DNA from: Bacteroidota bacterium
GTDB lineage: Bacteria; Bacteroidota; Bacteroidia; Flavobacteriales_D; Crocinitomicaceae
NCBI GenBank assembly: GCA_024280155.1
Contig: JAJRQQ010000019.1
Location: forward strand, 1-40,405
DNA length: 40,405 bases
Direction: 5' to 3'
The notes below the pieces were generated by a model. That model was not told the origin of the DNA and did not search any database. It saw nothing but the letters and a program-made list of their open reading frames with translations. Numbering within the stretch: the stretch's first letter is position 1; every line of letters begins with the position of its first letter. This document shows, one piece after another, positions 25,191 to 35,300 of the stretch. The position numbers were made by a program, and so were the translations under genes.

Positions 25191-25727
25191 CTAGGCAATA
25201 TTTGTAAAAACTTGTTGAATGTCATCATCATCTTCAATTTTATCCAACATTTTCTCGATGTCTACCAATTGTTCTTCGGAAAACTCGACTGGAGAAGTTG
25301 GTATTCGTTGAAGATTTGACTTTAGTACATCAATATTTAATTTTTCAAGAGCTTCAGACAAAGACCCGAATGACTTATAGTCACCATATACGTAGACTTT
25401 TTCATTTTCTGCTTCAATTTCATCGAGACCTGCATCGATTAGTTCGAGTTCCATTTCTTCGATATCCATTTCTTCTGTTTTTTCGAACTCAAAAACAGAT
25501 TTTCGATTGAACATAAATTCAAGCGAACCATTTGCTACAACGCTTCCTCCTGCTTTATTGAAGTATGATTTCACATTTGCAACTGTTCGAGTTGGATTAT
25601 CCGTTGCGCATTCTACAAAAACTAAAACACCATGAGGACCTTTTCCTTCATAGTTCATTTCATGAAAAGTTTCTGCATCTTTAGCATTTGCTCTTTTGAT
25701 TGCTGCCTCAATATTATCTTTGGGCAT
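25191..25727 (-). CDS. yebC: YebC/PmpR-family protein, C-terminal part (frameshifted gene)
   Basis: 178 residues from ATG 25727, covering domains 2 and 3 of a YebC/PmpR (TACO1-like) protein: [13 protein letters not shown] at the start, then [28 protein letters not shown], a family signature, [14 protein letters not shown], and the acidic C-terminus with [14 protein letters not shown]. These proteins were described as DNA-binding regulators and more recently as factors that help ribosomes through proline-rich stretches. The first 54 residues lie in another frame (25655-25900). One T missing from the run at 25729-25731 (3 present, 4 needed) restores a normal 236-residue protein, so the break is recent or a sequence error. 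Confidence 0.9.
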   Translation of the reverse strand: MPKDNIEAAIKRANAKDAETFHEMNYEGKGPHGVLVFVECATDNPTRTVANVKSYFNKAGGSVVANGSLEFMFNRKSVFEFEKTEEMDIEEMELELIDAGLDEIEAENEKVYVYGDYKSFGSLSEALEKLNIDVLKSNLQRIPTSPVEFSEEQLVDIEKMLDKIEDDDDIQQVFTNIA

Positions 25728-25900
25728 GTTTGAGATTTCGCATTCTTAATTGCCGTTCTCAAAGACGAATTCATGTCAGGATCTGTGCCGCCTTCTTTTG
25801 CAGCCATTGTTATTGCTTTCCCTAATTTAGGAAACAATTTAGACATTTTGTCCCAACGTTTTTCTTTCGCAGCTCTTCTGTATTCAAATGCTCTACCCAT
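25655..25900 (-). CDS. yebC: YebC/PmpR-family protein, N-terminal part (frameshifted gene)
   Basis: The first about 57 residues are the N-terminal domain of Yeb[20 protein letters not shown], then [19 protein letters not shown] and [11 protein letters not shown], all diagnostic. After SQT the frame is wrong (CPKIILRQQ), whereas the next frame continues MPKDNIEAA. The break lies at the short T-run 25729-25731. The ATG at 25900 is the family start, and a consensus -7 element lies just upstream at 25928-25935. See the companion entry for the remaining domains. Confidence 0.88.
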   Translation of the reverse strand: MGRAFEYRRAAKEKRWDKMSKLFPKLGKAITMAAKEGGTDPDMNSSLRTAIKNAKSQTCPKIILRQQSKEQMLKMQKLFMK

Positions 25901-25927
25901 GATTTACTCTTTAGTTGTATATAATAA

Positions 25928-25935
25928 CAAAAGTA
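25928..25935 (-). promoter_or_regulatory. -7 element TACTTTTG before yebC
   Basis: On the minus strand 25935-25928 reads TACTTTTG, an exact TAnnTTTG. The start point would be near 25921, about 20 bases before the yebC ATG. No TTG at -33 was found. Confidence 0.5.
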
Positions 25936-25997
25936 AAAATTTATCTTGAAAAAGAGGGATAAGAGAATAAGTATTCAAGTGAAGAAAGCTGAATTGG

Positions 25998-26633
25998 CTA
26001 CTGTTTTGGCATCAAAGTGTAACCTTTTGGTACTTTTAAGGAGAAAATTTCTACTTTATTGTTTAATTCTTTCATAATATTAGAAGCTTGGTACTCCATA
26101 TAAACACCTTTTTCTATTTTGCTAAATAATAAGGGGAAGCCAGGAAGATTGGTGGCAAAGAATTCATTTCCTTTGAAATCTATTTTGATTTGGGTTGTAT
26201 ACCAATAAGTTGTTTGTTGTCCTTTACTTGAAACAATTGCTTTCTTACAAGTATATCCTAAAATAACTCTTGTTTCTTCAAACAATTGTATAGAACTAGA
26301 TTCATCTTTTTTTTGATATTTTAGATTATTCACTGAAGATACAGCCGCATAATTACCATAAACGTTAGTCATCAATGCAACAGACGTATCCTTTTCGTAA
26401 TCAATAATCATTTTAGAAGAACTCATTCTTCCCATTGTAAAATCTATTCTAAGTTGAGTTGGTGTAAAATAAATTTCCATTTTACTATCGTGAAGTAGCC
26501 CAACACTTTGTATTGTTTCTAAACTTGAATCAACAGCTTCTACATCGATTGTATATTGAATATACCCTTCTTTGATTTGACCATTTACAGAATGGAAAAA
26601 GATAAAAGATAAAAATAGAATAATAAGTTTCAT
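25998..26633 (-). CDS. Secreted GLPGLI/DUF4412-like protein
   Basis: 211 residues with a clear signal peptide (MKLIILFLSFIFFHSV, cut near NGQ). The mature protein is beta-rich: it begins KEGYIQYTIDVEA, has DYEKDTSVALM and VILGYTCKKAIV (a TCKKA segment typical of DUF4412/GLPGLI proteins), a WYT segment and then ATNLPGFPLLFSKI, a variant of the LPGL motif. These are periplasmic or outer-membrane-facing proteins of unknown function, common in Bacteroidota. It lies 27 bases after the OmpA-family gene on the same strand, so it is probably the last gene of the surface-protein operon. Confidence 0.65.
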   Translation of the reverse strand: MKLIILFLSFIFFHSVNGQIKEGYIQYTIDVEAVDSSLETIQSVGLLHDSKMEIYFTPTQLRIDFTMGRMSSSKMIIDYEKDTSVALMTNVYGNYAAVSSVNNLKYQKKDESSSIQLFEETRVILGYTCKKAIVSSKGQQTTYWYTTQIKIDFKGNEFFATNLPGFPLLFSKIEKGVYMEYQASNIMKELNNKVEIFSLKVPKGYTLMPKQ

Positions 26634-26660
26634 AGTTCAGAATAATTTTTATCAATGAAA

Positions 26661-27758
26661 TTAATCATTCTTTTTAATCAAATGTATTTTTACAAATCTA
26701 TTTTTTGCATATTCAACTTCCGAACAGCCTTTAGAACAATCAACTTGAGGGTCTGATTTACCTTTTGATTCAGTAATTAATTTATCTTTATTTACTCCAA
26801 GACGAATAAATTCTTTTTCAACTTCATCTGCTCTTTTCTGACCTAATTTCATATTGTATTCAGTTGTCCCTCTCTCATCAGCATGACCAGAAATAATAAC
26901 CTGGTAATCATCATTATTCTTTATAAAATTGACTAAATCAACTAGAATTCCTTCTTTTAATTCAAATTTATCAAAATCAAAATACAAAATTTGATCCACC
27001 CAATTTTGTGGAAAAGGAGGCTCCACGTCTTCAACTACTGAATCTTTAGCTGGTTCTGAGAATTTGAGAATATATATATCATCATCACCAATTCCTCCAT
27101 TTTTATTAGAAGCATATCTTGCTGAGTCGGGAGAATAATAGTAAAAATTAAAATCATCTCCGTAACTATTAATTGGCGAAGCGAAGTGTTTAATCTCACC
27201 TATTGTCAAGCCATTCACTTCCGTATAATAGACATCAAGGTTACCGTAACCCGGTCTTCCTGTAGAAGAGAAAGTTAGAATAGAATCTCCATTGTATAAT
27301 GGATACATTTCATCAAGTCCAGTGTTTAATTCTTTGTATTCTTTTGGTTGAGTCCATTCTCCATTTTTTAATTCTGAATAATACAGATCTGCACCATTAG
27401 TACTTTTACTCATTTTTGAAAAAACAAGAATATTGTTTTCGGCATTCAATGTTGCAAATGCACACGAAGATGAATCTTCATACCCAGAATAATCCCATAG
27501 TTTCATGTTTGAAACGGTAAATGTTTCGACATCATATTCTCCTTGATAAAGATGTGGTATAATATCGAGTTCTTTATTGGCTATCGGTTGCATTACAGTA
27601 AAAATAACCTGATTCGTTTTTTCATTTAACGTAATTGAAGGTACTGAAATATGGAGAATAGAATCTGGAAAAATTATTTTGTGATTGTTCCCTTCTTGGT
27701 CATTTACAAATGGATGTACTGCAAAAACTTCAGAATGTTTTAAATTTGCGTGACTCAT
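26661..27758 (-). CDS. OmpA-family protein, PD40 repeats and OmpA domain (frameshifted gene)
   Basis: 365 residues from ATG 27758; another 52 codons are open in frame upstream to the frameshift near 27917, so the ATG is probably internal. The first 240 residues are WD40-like PD40 repeats (SKSTNGADLYYSEL, SSTGRPGYGNLDVYYTEV, NGGIGDDDIYILKF). The last 120 are an OmpA/MotB peptidoglycan-binding domain (PF00691): ILYFDFDKFELKEG, then ISGHADERGTTEYNMKLGQKRA with the Asp and Arg that bind diaminopimelate. Similar TPR-PD40-OmpA proteins accompany PorP/SprF genes, and PorE of the T9SS has this layout; they anchor outer-membrane machinery to the cell wall. The TPR part is in the neighbouring frame (27914-28288). 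Confidence 0.88.
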   Translation of the reverse strand: MSHANLKHSEVFAVHPFVNDQEGNNHKIIFPDSILHISVPSITLNEKTNQVIFTVMQPIANKELDIIPHLYQGEYDVETFTVSNMKLWDYSGYEDSSSCAFATLNAENNILVFSKMSKSTNGADLYYSELKNGEWTQPKEYKELNTGLDEMYPLYNGDSILTFSSTGRPGYGNLDVYYTEVNGLTIGEIKHFASPINSYGDDFNFYYYSPDSARYASNKNGGIGDDDIYILKFSEPAKDSVVEDVEPPFPQNWVDQILYFDFDKFELKEGILVDLVNFIKNNDDYQVIISGHADERGTTEYNMKLGQKRADEVEKEFIRLGVNKDKLITESKGKSDPQVDCSKGCSEVEYAKNRFVKIHLIKKND

Positions 27759-27913
27759 GAATTTCCCTAAACTATCTTTGCCATATTCTTTGAAGAAAAC
27801 TTGTCCAGAAGGCCATGTTTCACCAGAAAAATCAGCTCTAGCATCATTATCTGGATGACCTCTATGTTCTACATATTGTAACTTTTCTTTGTTCGGAATG
27901 TAAACACAAGATT

Positions 27914-28288
27914 CTATTTTTTTGCGACCATATATTCCTCATCCAATTCATCGTATTTATTGTATGATTTATTCGCTTGATCGTACAAACCTACAGCAAA
28001 ACTAGTTTCAGCATGAATGTAATAAAACGTTGGCGAAAAGTCTTTTGTTTTAATGATCGAATCAACCAAAGGAAGACATTTTTCATAGTCCCCTATTACA
28101 AAATATGCATAAGCCCAACGTTTATAATCTTCCATTGGAAGCTCGTTGTTTTTCGCATAATCGCTATAAATTTCAGCTGCTTTTGCGTATTCATAGTTCT
28201 CAAACCACTGGTTTGCTTTTGTCAATGATTGCGCCAGTGACGAATTTGTCGAAATGGCGACTAACAATAAAAATGTAATATATTTCAT
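27914..28288 (-). CDS. OmpA-family protein, signal peptide and TPR part (frameshifted gene)
   Basis: 124 residues: signal peptide MKYITFLLLVAISTNSSLAQ, then tetratricopeptide repeats with ANQWFENYEYAKAAEIYSDY and AYFVIGDYEKCLPLVDSI, ending at a TAG. The stop follows a T-run at 27917-27923 (7 present, 8 needed on this strand). One more base would read on through IESCVYIPNKEKLQYVEHRG into the PD40-OmpA frame, giving a 542-residue protein. The ATG at 28288 shares one base with the stop of the PorP/SprF gene (TAATG), so the two are translationally coupled. Confidence 0.85.
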   Translation of the reverse strand: MKYITFLLLVAISTNSSLAQSLTKANQWFENYEYAKAAEIYSDYAKNNELPMEDYKRWAYAYFVIGDYEKCLPLVDSIIKTKDFSPTFYYIHAETSFAVGLYDQANKSYNKYDELDEEYMVAKK

Positions 28289-29235
28289 TAGATCTTAGGT
28301 GCGTAAATTCTGTTTCTTTTTAACCAAGGTGTTTTAGCACCACCTTTCGAACTAAAAATCTGTAATTCTAAGAAGATTTCATGAGATCCGTTTGAATAAT
28401 CTGCAATATCAGATAACGTATAATCATAAGAATAACCAAACTTAAAAGGTCCAGCTTGTCCACCTACCAAAAAGACAACAGCATCTTCATGTCTATAAGA
28501 AACTCCAAGCCATACAAAATCTCTAAATGTTCCTATTGCAGTTACATCAAATTGAAAAGTACCCGTTTCAATTCCTTGTACTAAAGTAGAAGTTTTCAAT
28601 CCAAAATCCTTATTCAATGTAAAGTTATACCCTCCCAAAAGGTAGTAAGTTCTTACTAAAGGATTCACGAATGAATTCTCAAAATCATATAAATTTCTTT
28701 TTAATTCGATTAAGTTATAGGCAGATAATCCAACAAAACCTTTGTCTTTAAAACGATAATAAACACCCACATTTGCATCTGGCACCAATTGATTGTTATA
28801 TCCTGCCAAAACAGCTGGGTCATCTGGTAAATACGTTGTCAAACGATTTACATCAATCATATGCTGCGTCATCGAAATCCCTATACCTAGTCCAAGAATA
28901 TGATTTCTTTTAGCATCAAGACGAAGATGATAGGCTGTATTGATATTAAATCCTGTTCTACGACTTGGTCCAGCAACATCGTTAAAAACGGTTGCGCCTA
29001 ACCCCATATTTGTTCCAACCTTTCCGTGAGCGGATAAAGCTTGGGTTGTTGGTGCTCCTGCGAAATTTGCCCATTGTTTCCGAAAGGCTAATTGAATAGG
29101 GACATAATCTTTACTCCCTGTTGCTCCGGGATTCACAAGCATTTCATTGAACACATATTGTGAGTTTAATGAAATTTGTTGAGCAGAAACCATTCCTGCT
29201 ACACTAATAAATACTATTGTTATAAACTTTTTCAT
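28288..29235 (-). CDS. PorP/SprF family outer-membrane protein of type IX secretion
   Basis: 315 residues with a signal peptide (MKKFITIVFISVAGMVSAQ) and the family start QISLNSQYVFNEMLVNPGATGS followed by LAFRKQWANFAGAP, the hallmark of PorP/SprF (TIGR03519). The rest alternates short beta strands ending with aromatic residues, as in an outer-membrane barrel (GLGATVFNDVAG, YHLRLDAKRNH, FKFGYSYDYTLSDI). In Flavobacterium johnsoniae SprF is needed to secrete or display SprB, and PorP-like proteins receive cargo with type B (gliding) C-terminal domains. It lies 7 bases after the second SprB-repeat gene, its likely cargo, and is coupled to the OmpA gene. Confidence 0.92.
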   Translation of the reverse strand: MKKFITIVFISVAGMVSAQQISLNSQYVFNEMLVNPGATGSKDYVPIQLAFRKQWANFAGAPTTQALSAHGKVGTNMGLGATVFNDVAGPSRRTGFNINTAYHLRLDAKRNHILGLGIGISMTQHMIDVNRLTTYLPDDPAVLAGYNNQLVPDANVGVYYRFKDKGFVGLSAYNLIELKRNLYDFENSFVNPLVRTYYLLGGYNFTLNKDFGLKTSTLVQGIETGTFQFDVTAIGTFRDFVWLGVSYRHEDAVVFLVGGQAGPFKFGYSYDYTLSDIADYSNGSHEIFLELQIFSSKGGAKTPWLKRNRIYAPKI

Positions 29236-29242
29236 CTTTATG

Positions 29243-32200
29243 TTATCTTACAATTGTTATATTCCCTGTTATTGGTTCGTTATTTGGTCCTAATACTAAA
29301 ATGTAGTAGTATGTTTCAGATGGTAATTTATTTCCATTATGAGTTCCATCCCAAGGTTCATACTCACCCTTCTGTGTATGAATAAGATTTCCCCATCTAT
29401 TGAATATTTGGAGTTCCATTTCTGGGTATAAATATAAGTTATCAATCACCCATGTATCATTATAATCATCATCATTTGGTGTAAATGTATTAACAGGTAT
29501 TACACAATCAATATCATTCTTTGTTATAAAAACAGAATCTTGTTCTGTACACCCTAAAATATCTGTTACAACAACTGAGTACCATTCATTAGAAAGATCT
29601 GTATTCATACTTTCTATTTCTCCATTCGACCATTGATAAGTAAACCCTCCATTGCCGCCTGTTGGAAAAGCATAGGCTATACCATCCGCTTGGTCGGCAC
29701 ATGATATTTCAATATGGTCAAAAGTAATTTTGATTGTATCAGGTTCTACAACTTCAACAGTTATTGAATCAGAACAACCTTTTGAATCAGTGTAAACCAT
29801 ATCATAAACCCCTGCAGGTAATCCTGTTACATCTTCTGTCGTTGCGCCATTTGACCAATTATAATTACTTGGCCCGGTATTTCCTCCTGTTACAGTTACA
29901 TCAATAGCTCCATTATCTCCACCTTGACAGCTTACAACTTCAAAAACATATTCTATAATGATAGAATCAGGTTGTGGAATATCAAAGAAAGCCTCATAGA
30001 AACAATTGTTTGAATCCAATATTTCTAATTGATAAGTATCCATCGGAAAGCCAATTAAATCTTCTGTTTGTGCTGAAAGCGCGTAAGTTGAATTAAACCA
30101 AGTAAAACCGTAAGGGCCTGTTCCTCCTACGGGTGAAATATTTATTTCTCCATCCGACATCCCGTAACAAGTTACAGGTGTAATTATTTCAGAAAGTGTT
30201 AAAGCATTAGGTTGATCTACAAATATTGAATCTGTAATAATACAAGCGTGGTCATCAACAGTCGTGAAAGTATAATAACCTGCTGTTAAATCGTTTGCAT
30301 AAGCTGTTGTATCTCCAGAAGACCATGAATAATTGTAGGGTAAAGTTCCCCCTGAAACTGTAATTTCGATGTCTCCATTCGTCCCATCGTTACAAGTAAC
30401 ATCTTTCACAGTGAACGTATATAATAAACTGTCCATCGGCTCAATCAATACTATACTGTCTTGAATAATACAATTATTAGAATCCGTCACAGTAACATTA
30501 TATTGCCCAGCTGTTAATGTACTGATGTCTTCAATCAATAAACCGTTTGACCATAAATATGAGTAAGGTAAAACTCCACCTCCTACAGTTAAATCAATCG
30601 ATCCATTATTGCCATTTTTACACAAAATATCTACACCTATTAAATCCGTTGTTAATACGGGTGGTTCATTTATGATTAATGTGTCAATGTATTTACATCC
30701 GTTATCGTCTGTAATTTCAAAAGTGTAAGAATCAGCTGGAAATCCATTAATATCTTCCCCTATTTCACTTAATAAGAAAGAACTATTAGACCAAGCAAAA
30801 GTATAGGGGCTTGTTCCTCCAGTAACTGTTAAATCTATAGTACCATTTGATTCTCCATAACACAGAACATCTGTAATGACATTGGTTGCCATTATTGGTT
30901 GTGCAGGTTGAAGAATGTCTTCTGTTCCAGAAGATAAACATCCTTTTGAATCCATCACCGTATAACCGTACGTTCCAAGAATTAACAAATTAATGTCTTC
31001 TGTTACTTGCCCAGAAGTCCAGGAAACAACATAAGGACTTGTTCCTCCTGAAATGGCTAAGTCAATTGCACCTGTATTGTCACCATAACAAAGTACATCT
31101 GTTACACTCGTTACTACTTCAATCGGTAATAAAGGTTGTGTTAACTCTTGAGTTAATGTTTCTGAACAAGAATTATTATCCGTAATCAACACTGTGTACG
31201 TCTCAGCCACAACATTATTTAAGTCTTGTGTCGTTGCGACATTTGCTCCAGTGCTATTCGTCCACTGATAAGAATAAGTAGGTGAACCTCCAAGAACTGT
31301 TAAATCAATTGAACCATCATTTACTCCGTTACATGAAACATTCACAAATGTATTACTTGTGGTTAATTTAGCGGGTTGAGACACCAATACATTCTCCACA
31401 AAAGTGCATCCTTTACTATCCGTTACTGTAACCTGATAAGAATCAGCGATAACATTATTTAAAGTACTTGCATTAGATGAAAATAATGTCGTTGTGTTTT
31501 GCCAAGAATATGAATAAGGACTTGTTCCTCCAATTGGAGAAAATGTAACAGAACCAGTTGCATCTCCATTACATAAAACAGGTGTTGAACTGATAGACCC
31601 TGCTAACACATTAGGCTGAGAAATGTAGTATGTATTATCAATTACACACCCTTTTGCATCTGTTACTTTTAATGAATGACTTCCAAATGAAAGTCCTGAA
31701 ACATCTTGAGTTAACTGACCGGAAGACCAAAGGTAAGCATAAGGAGGTGTTCCACCCCATATTGTAACGTCAATAGCTCCGGTTGAACTTGCAAAACAAT
31801 CTACCTGAGTAATTAAAACTGATGAGTTTAAAGCTTCAATTGGTTGTGAAATATTGAAACTTTTAGCATAAGTACACCCTTTAGTATCTGTAATATTCAC
31901 CGTATAGTTTCCAGCTGGTGCATTGGTTAAATCTTCATTTGTACTCACGGTCGTTGATGAACCATTTACCCATACGTATGAATATCCAGCTGTTCCACCA
32001 ATCGTTGTAATTTGAATGTTCCCTGTTGTTGTTCCATAACAATCCACATTTGTAATACTTTCAGTGATTGAAATTGGATCAGGTGAACCCACTACAAAAG
32101 CGCCAACCACTGTACATCCAGAAACATTATCCTTTACGTTTACTGTATATGTACCTACAGTTAGACCAACAATACTAGCAACATTACCTCCATTCGACCA

Positions 32201-32389
32201 TGTAATCGTATAATTACCACTTCCGTTTGAAATCGCTACCTGAGCTGACCCGTTGGATTGACCATAGCAACTCACGTCATTTCCAGACATAGCAATTGTT
32301 GGACAAGCAGCATTTGGTTTATCATTCGCAAAAAGAACTCCTGCGAAGAATAAGAAGGTTAAAACCAAATTAATTTTTTTCTTCATCAT
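29243..32389 (-). CDS. Giant SprB-repeat surface protein with gliding-type C-terminal domain (second)
   Basis: 1048 residues: signal peptide (MMKKKINLVLTFLFFAGVLFA), twelve SprB repeats (PF13573) of about 75-80 residues, and a type B sorting domain (TIGR04131) at the last 85 residues, with NTFTPNDDDYNDTW and FNRWGNLIH, ending NITIVR. Each repeat starts with a Cys in a VxCxGxxxG pattern, then GG-xPYxYxW and a VTDxxGC end. The repeats differ enough to look long established rather than freshly amplified. Such proteins are adhesins carried on the surface by T9SS, often in gliding. Signal peptide and CTD show export; the ligand is unknown. It starts 4 bases after the larger SprB protein gene ends and is followed by PorP/SprF. 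Confidence 0.92.
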   Translation of the reverse strand: MMKKKINLVLTFLFFAGVLFANDKPNAACPTIAMSGNDVSCYGQSNGSAQVAISNGSGNYTITWSNGGNVASIVGLTVGTYTVNVKDNVSGCTVVGAFVVGSPDPISITESITNVDCYGTTTGNIQITTIGGTAGYSYVWVNGSSTTVSTNEDLTNAPAGNYTVNITDTKGCTYAKSFNISQPIEALNSSVLITQVDCFASSTGAIDVTIWGGTPPYAYLWSSGQLTQDVSGLSFGSHSLKVTDAKGCVIDNTYYISQPNVLAGSISSTPVLCNGDATGSVTFSPIGGTSPYSYSWQNTTTLFSSNASTLNNVIADSYQVTVTDSKGCTFVENVLVSQPAKLTTSNTFVNVSCNGVNDGSIDLTVLGGSPTYSYQWTNSTGANVATTQDLNNVVAETYTVLITDNNSCSETLTQELTQPLLPIEVVTSVTDVLCYGDNTGAIDLAISGGTSPYVVSWTSGQVTEDINLLILGTYGYTVMDSKGCLSSGTEDILQPAQPIMATNVITDVLCYGESNGTIDLTVTGGTSPYTFAWSNSSFLLSEIGEDINGFPADSYTFEITDDNGCKYIDTLIINEPPVLTTDLIGVDILCKNGNNGSIDLTVGGGVLPYSYLWSNGLLIEDISTLTAGQYNVTVTDSNNCIIQDSIVLIEPMDSLLYTFTVKDVTCNDGTNGDIEITVSGGTLPYNYSWSSGDTTAYANDLTAGYYTFTTVDDHACIITDSIFVDQPNALTLSEIITPVTCYGMSDGEINISPVGGTGPYGFTWFNSTYALSAQTEDLIGFPMDTYQLEILDSNNCFYEAFFDIPQPDSIIIEYVFEVVSCQGGDNGAIDVTVTGGNTGPSNYNWSNGATTEDVTGLPAGVYDMVYTDSKGCSDSITVEVVEPDTIKITFDHIEISCADQADGIAYAFPTGGNGGFTYQWSNGEIESMNTDLSNEWYSVVVTDILGCTEQDSVFITKNDIDCVIPVNTFTPNDDDYNDTWVIDNLYLYPEMELQIFNRWGNLIHTQKGEYEPWDGTHNGNKLPSETYYYILVLGPNNEPITGNITIVR
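29495..32300 (-). repeat. Twelve SprB repeats in the 1048-residue protein
   Basis: A repeat of roughly 230 bases, twelve units, each encoding the Cys-x-G start and GG-xPYxYxW core. Boundaries are approximate, read from the protein. Confidence 0.75.
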
Positions 32390-32393
32390 AACT

Positions 32394-35300
32394 TTATCTA
32401 ATAATTGTTATTGTTCCTGTGTATTTATTGTCTTGACCGTTATCAAGAACAATGATGTAATAATAAACTTCTGAAGGTAAAGCATTTCCATTATGTGTTC
32501 CATCCCATGGGACATATTCACCTTCAGTACTGTACAATTCATTCCCCCATCTGTTAAATACTTTAACCGTTGCATTAGGATATAAATCAATGTTTCGAAT
32601 CATCCATGTATCATTGTAATTATCTCCATTTGGAGTAAATGTATTTGGAACCCCTAAACACTCATCCTCAACTTGAATTAAATCAAAATTGAATACATAG
32701 GCACATCCATGATCATCTGTAATAGTCACATCATACATTCCTGGTTTTAACCCTTCAATGTCTTGTGATGTTTCACCATTACTCCAAACAAATGTATAAG
32801 GTATCGAACCTCCATAAGGACTGATATAAATAGCTGCATCAGATTGATCTATACACGTAACCGGAATCAATTGCTCAGTAATCTGAATAATAGTTGGTTC
32901 ATCAACTACAACTTCTCCCTTCACAGTACATCCCATATTATCTGTACCTATATAATCATAAGTTCCAGCAGAAAGGTTGGAAATATCTTCAGTTGTTGCA
33001 CCATTGGACCAAACAGTCGTATATAAAGGTGTTCCTCCAGTGTAAATCAAATCAATTGCTCCTGTTGAATCACCATTACAAAGTAAGTCAGAAACAATTA
33101 CTGAAGATTCAAACAATGGTGGCTCATTTACTGTAATTGTTTGTTCATTGATACATCCATTTTTATCTCTTACTCGAATAAAGTAATCTCCTTGGTATAA
33201 TGAGTCAAGAATCTCGCTTGGATTATTCAATAAAATCTCATTTTGATTTCCCCAATTGAAATAATACGGTTCCACACCGCCAGAAATAGTTAATGCAACA
33301 ACTCCGTCATTACCACCGAAGCAACTAACGTCTGTGATTGTTGTATTAACAACTAATGCTTGAGCCGGCTCACCAACAACCGCTCCTGAGAACGCAATAC
33401 ATCCTTGATCATCTGTAATTGTTAATGTGTAATTCCCCGCTGATAAGTTGTAAATATCATTAGTTGTTTCTCCATTTGACCAAGAGTAACTGTATGGTGA
33501 TGTTCCTCCTGAAACTTGTGAAGTAATCCATCCATCATTGCCACCAGTACAATTCACATCTTTTGGATTCGTTGCAATTGAGATTGGTGCAATAGGTTGA
33601 GCTACATCAAATGATGCTGTTTCTGAACAACCATTGAAATCTGTCACTGTTACCGAATATGCCCCTGAAATAAGTCCAGTTACATCTTCAGTCGTTGCAC
33701 CGTTTGACCATAAGAAAGTATACCCAGTTGTTCCACCTTGAACAGTGATATCTATTCCTCCGTCATTCATTCCGAAACAATTCACATCATCTACAATTCC
33801 TGTAATTGAAACTGGGGCAAGAGGTTGAGAAACGGTTGTTGACAAACTCTCTACACACCCTTTATTATCTGTAACAAGAAGAGTGTATGTATCTGCTAAG
33901 ATATTCGATAGGTCTTCTGTAGTATCTGATTGAATCACAGAACCTCCATTCGACCATTGATAATTGTAAGGCATTGTTCCTCCCACTACAGTGGCATCGA
34001 TTGCTCCTGAATTATTTCCAAAACAATCTACATCAGTAAACGTTGAAGTGATTGAAATTGGTGCGAGAGGTTGATTAATTGTTGTGTTTTGTATTGCAAC
34101 ACATCCTTTTGAATCAAATACAGTTAAGTCATACGTTCCTGCAATTAAATTGGAAACATTTTGAGTTGTTGCACCATTATTCCATAGGTAATTGTAATTA
34201 GATGTGCCCCCTGATACAGTAGAAGTAATACTTCCTGTAGCATCTCCAAAACAATTAACATCTGTTCCGGTTAAAGTAAGTACAAGTGGCGCATTTGGTT
34301 CGGTTAATGTGTAAGAATAATTCTTCGTACAACCGTTAAAGTCTGTTACAATTAAATCATACGTTCCTGCAGGAATTGCATTATTAATTGCTGATGTTAC
34401 TCCATTTGACCAAGCATAAGTATAAGGAGATGTTCCTCCTGCAATACCTGGATCAATACTACCAGTTGCATCGCCAAAACAATTAATGTCAACACGAGTT
34501 TCTGTAGAAGTAATTTCATTCAATGGTTCACTCACAATTTCAGTCAATTGTTCTGTACAACCTTTAGAATCTGTTACTGTAACCGTATATGAATCTGCAG
34601 GGATATTTGTTAAATCTTCTGTTTGGTATGGTAACACAACCCCTTGACCATTTGACCATTTAAAGAAGTATCCTGGTGTACCACCAACTACTGACAAATC
34701 AATTGAGCCTGTAGAATCATTTTTACAATTCACATCTACTTTCGTAGAAGAAAGTGAGATTAAGGTCGCTGGTTCTGTAACATTGTATGGTTGAGTATTC
34801 ACATATCCATTTCCATCTGTTGTTGTTAAAGAATAAGTACCACCAGATAGTCCGTTAATATCTTCTGTAGAAGCTGAATAACTAGAAGGACCAGCCCACG
34901 CATAAGAATAAGGAAGCGTTCCTCCAAATACATCTACTTGGATAATACCATCTGCATCATTTTTACAGTTGACGTTGGTAATCGCTCCAACTTGACCTAA
35001 GACATTGGGTTGTTCAATCGTTACTGGAACATTTTCTGTACATAATTTTGAATCTGTCACGGTTAATGTATATGTTCCAACATTTAAACCTGCGACATCT
35101 TCTGTAGTAGCACCATTTGACCATGCATACGTATAAGGTGCCGTACCTCCTTGAATTAAAGCATCAATTGCTCCATCATTTGCAGCACCATTACATTTTT
35201 TATCCGTTTTAACAATTGAAATGGATAATGGTTGTTGAGGTTCTTGTATTGTTGCCCCCGTAAATAATTGGCAATTATTGGCGTCAATTACAGAAACGTC

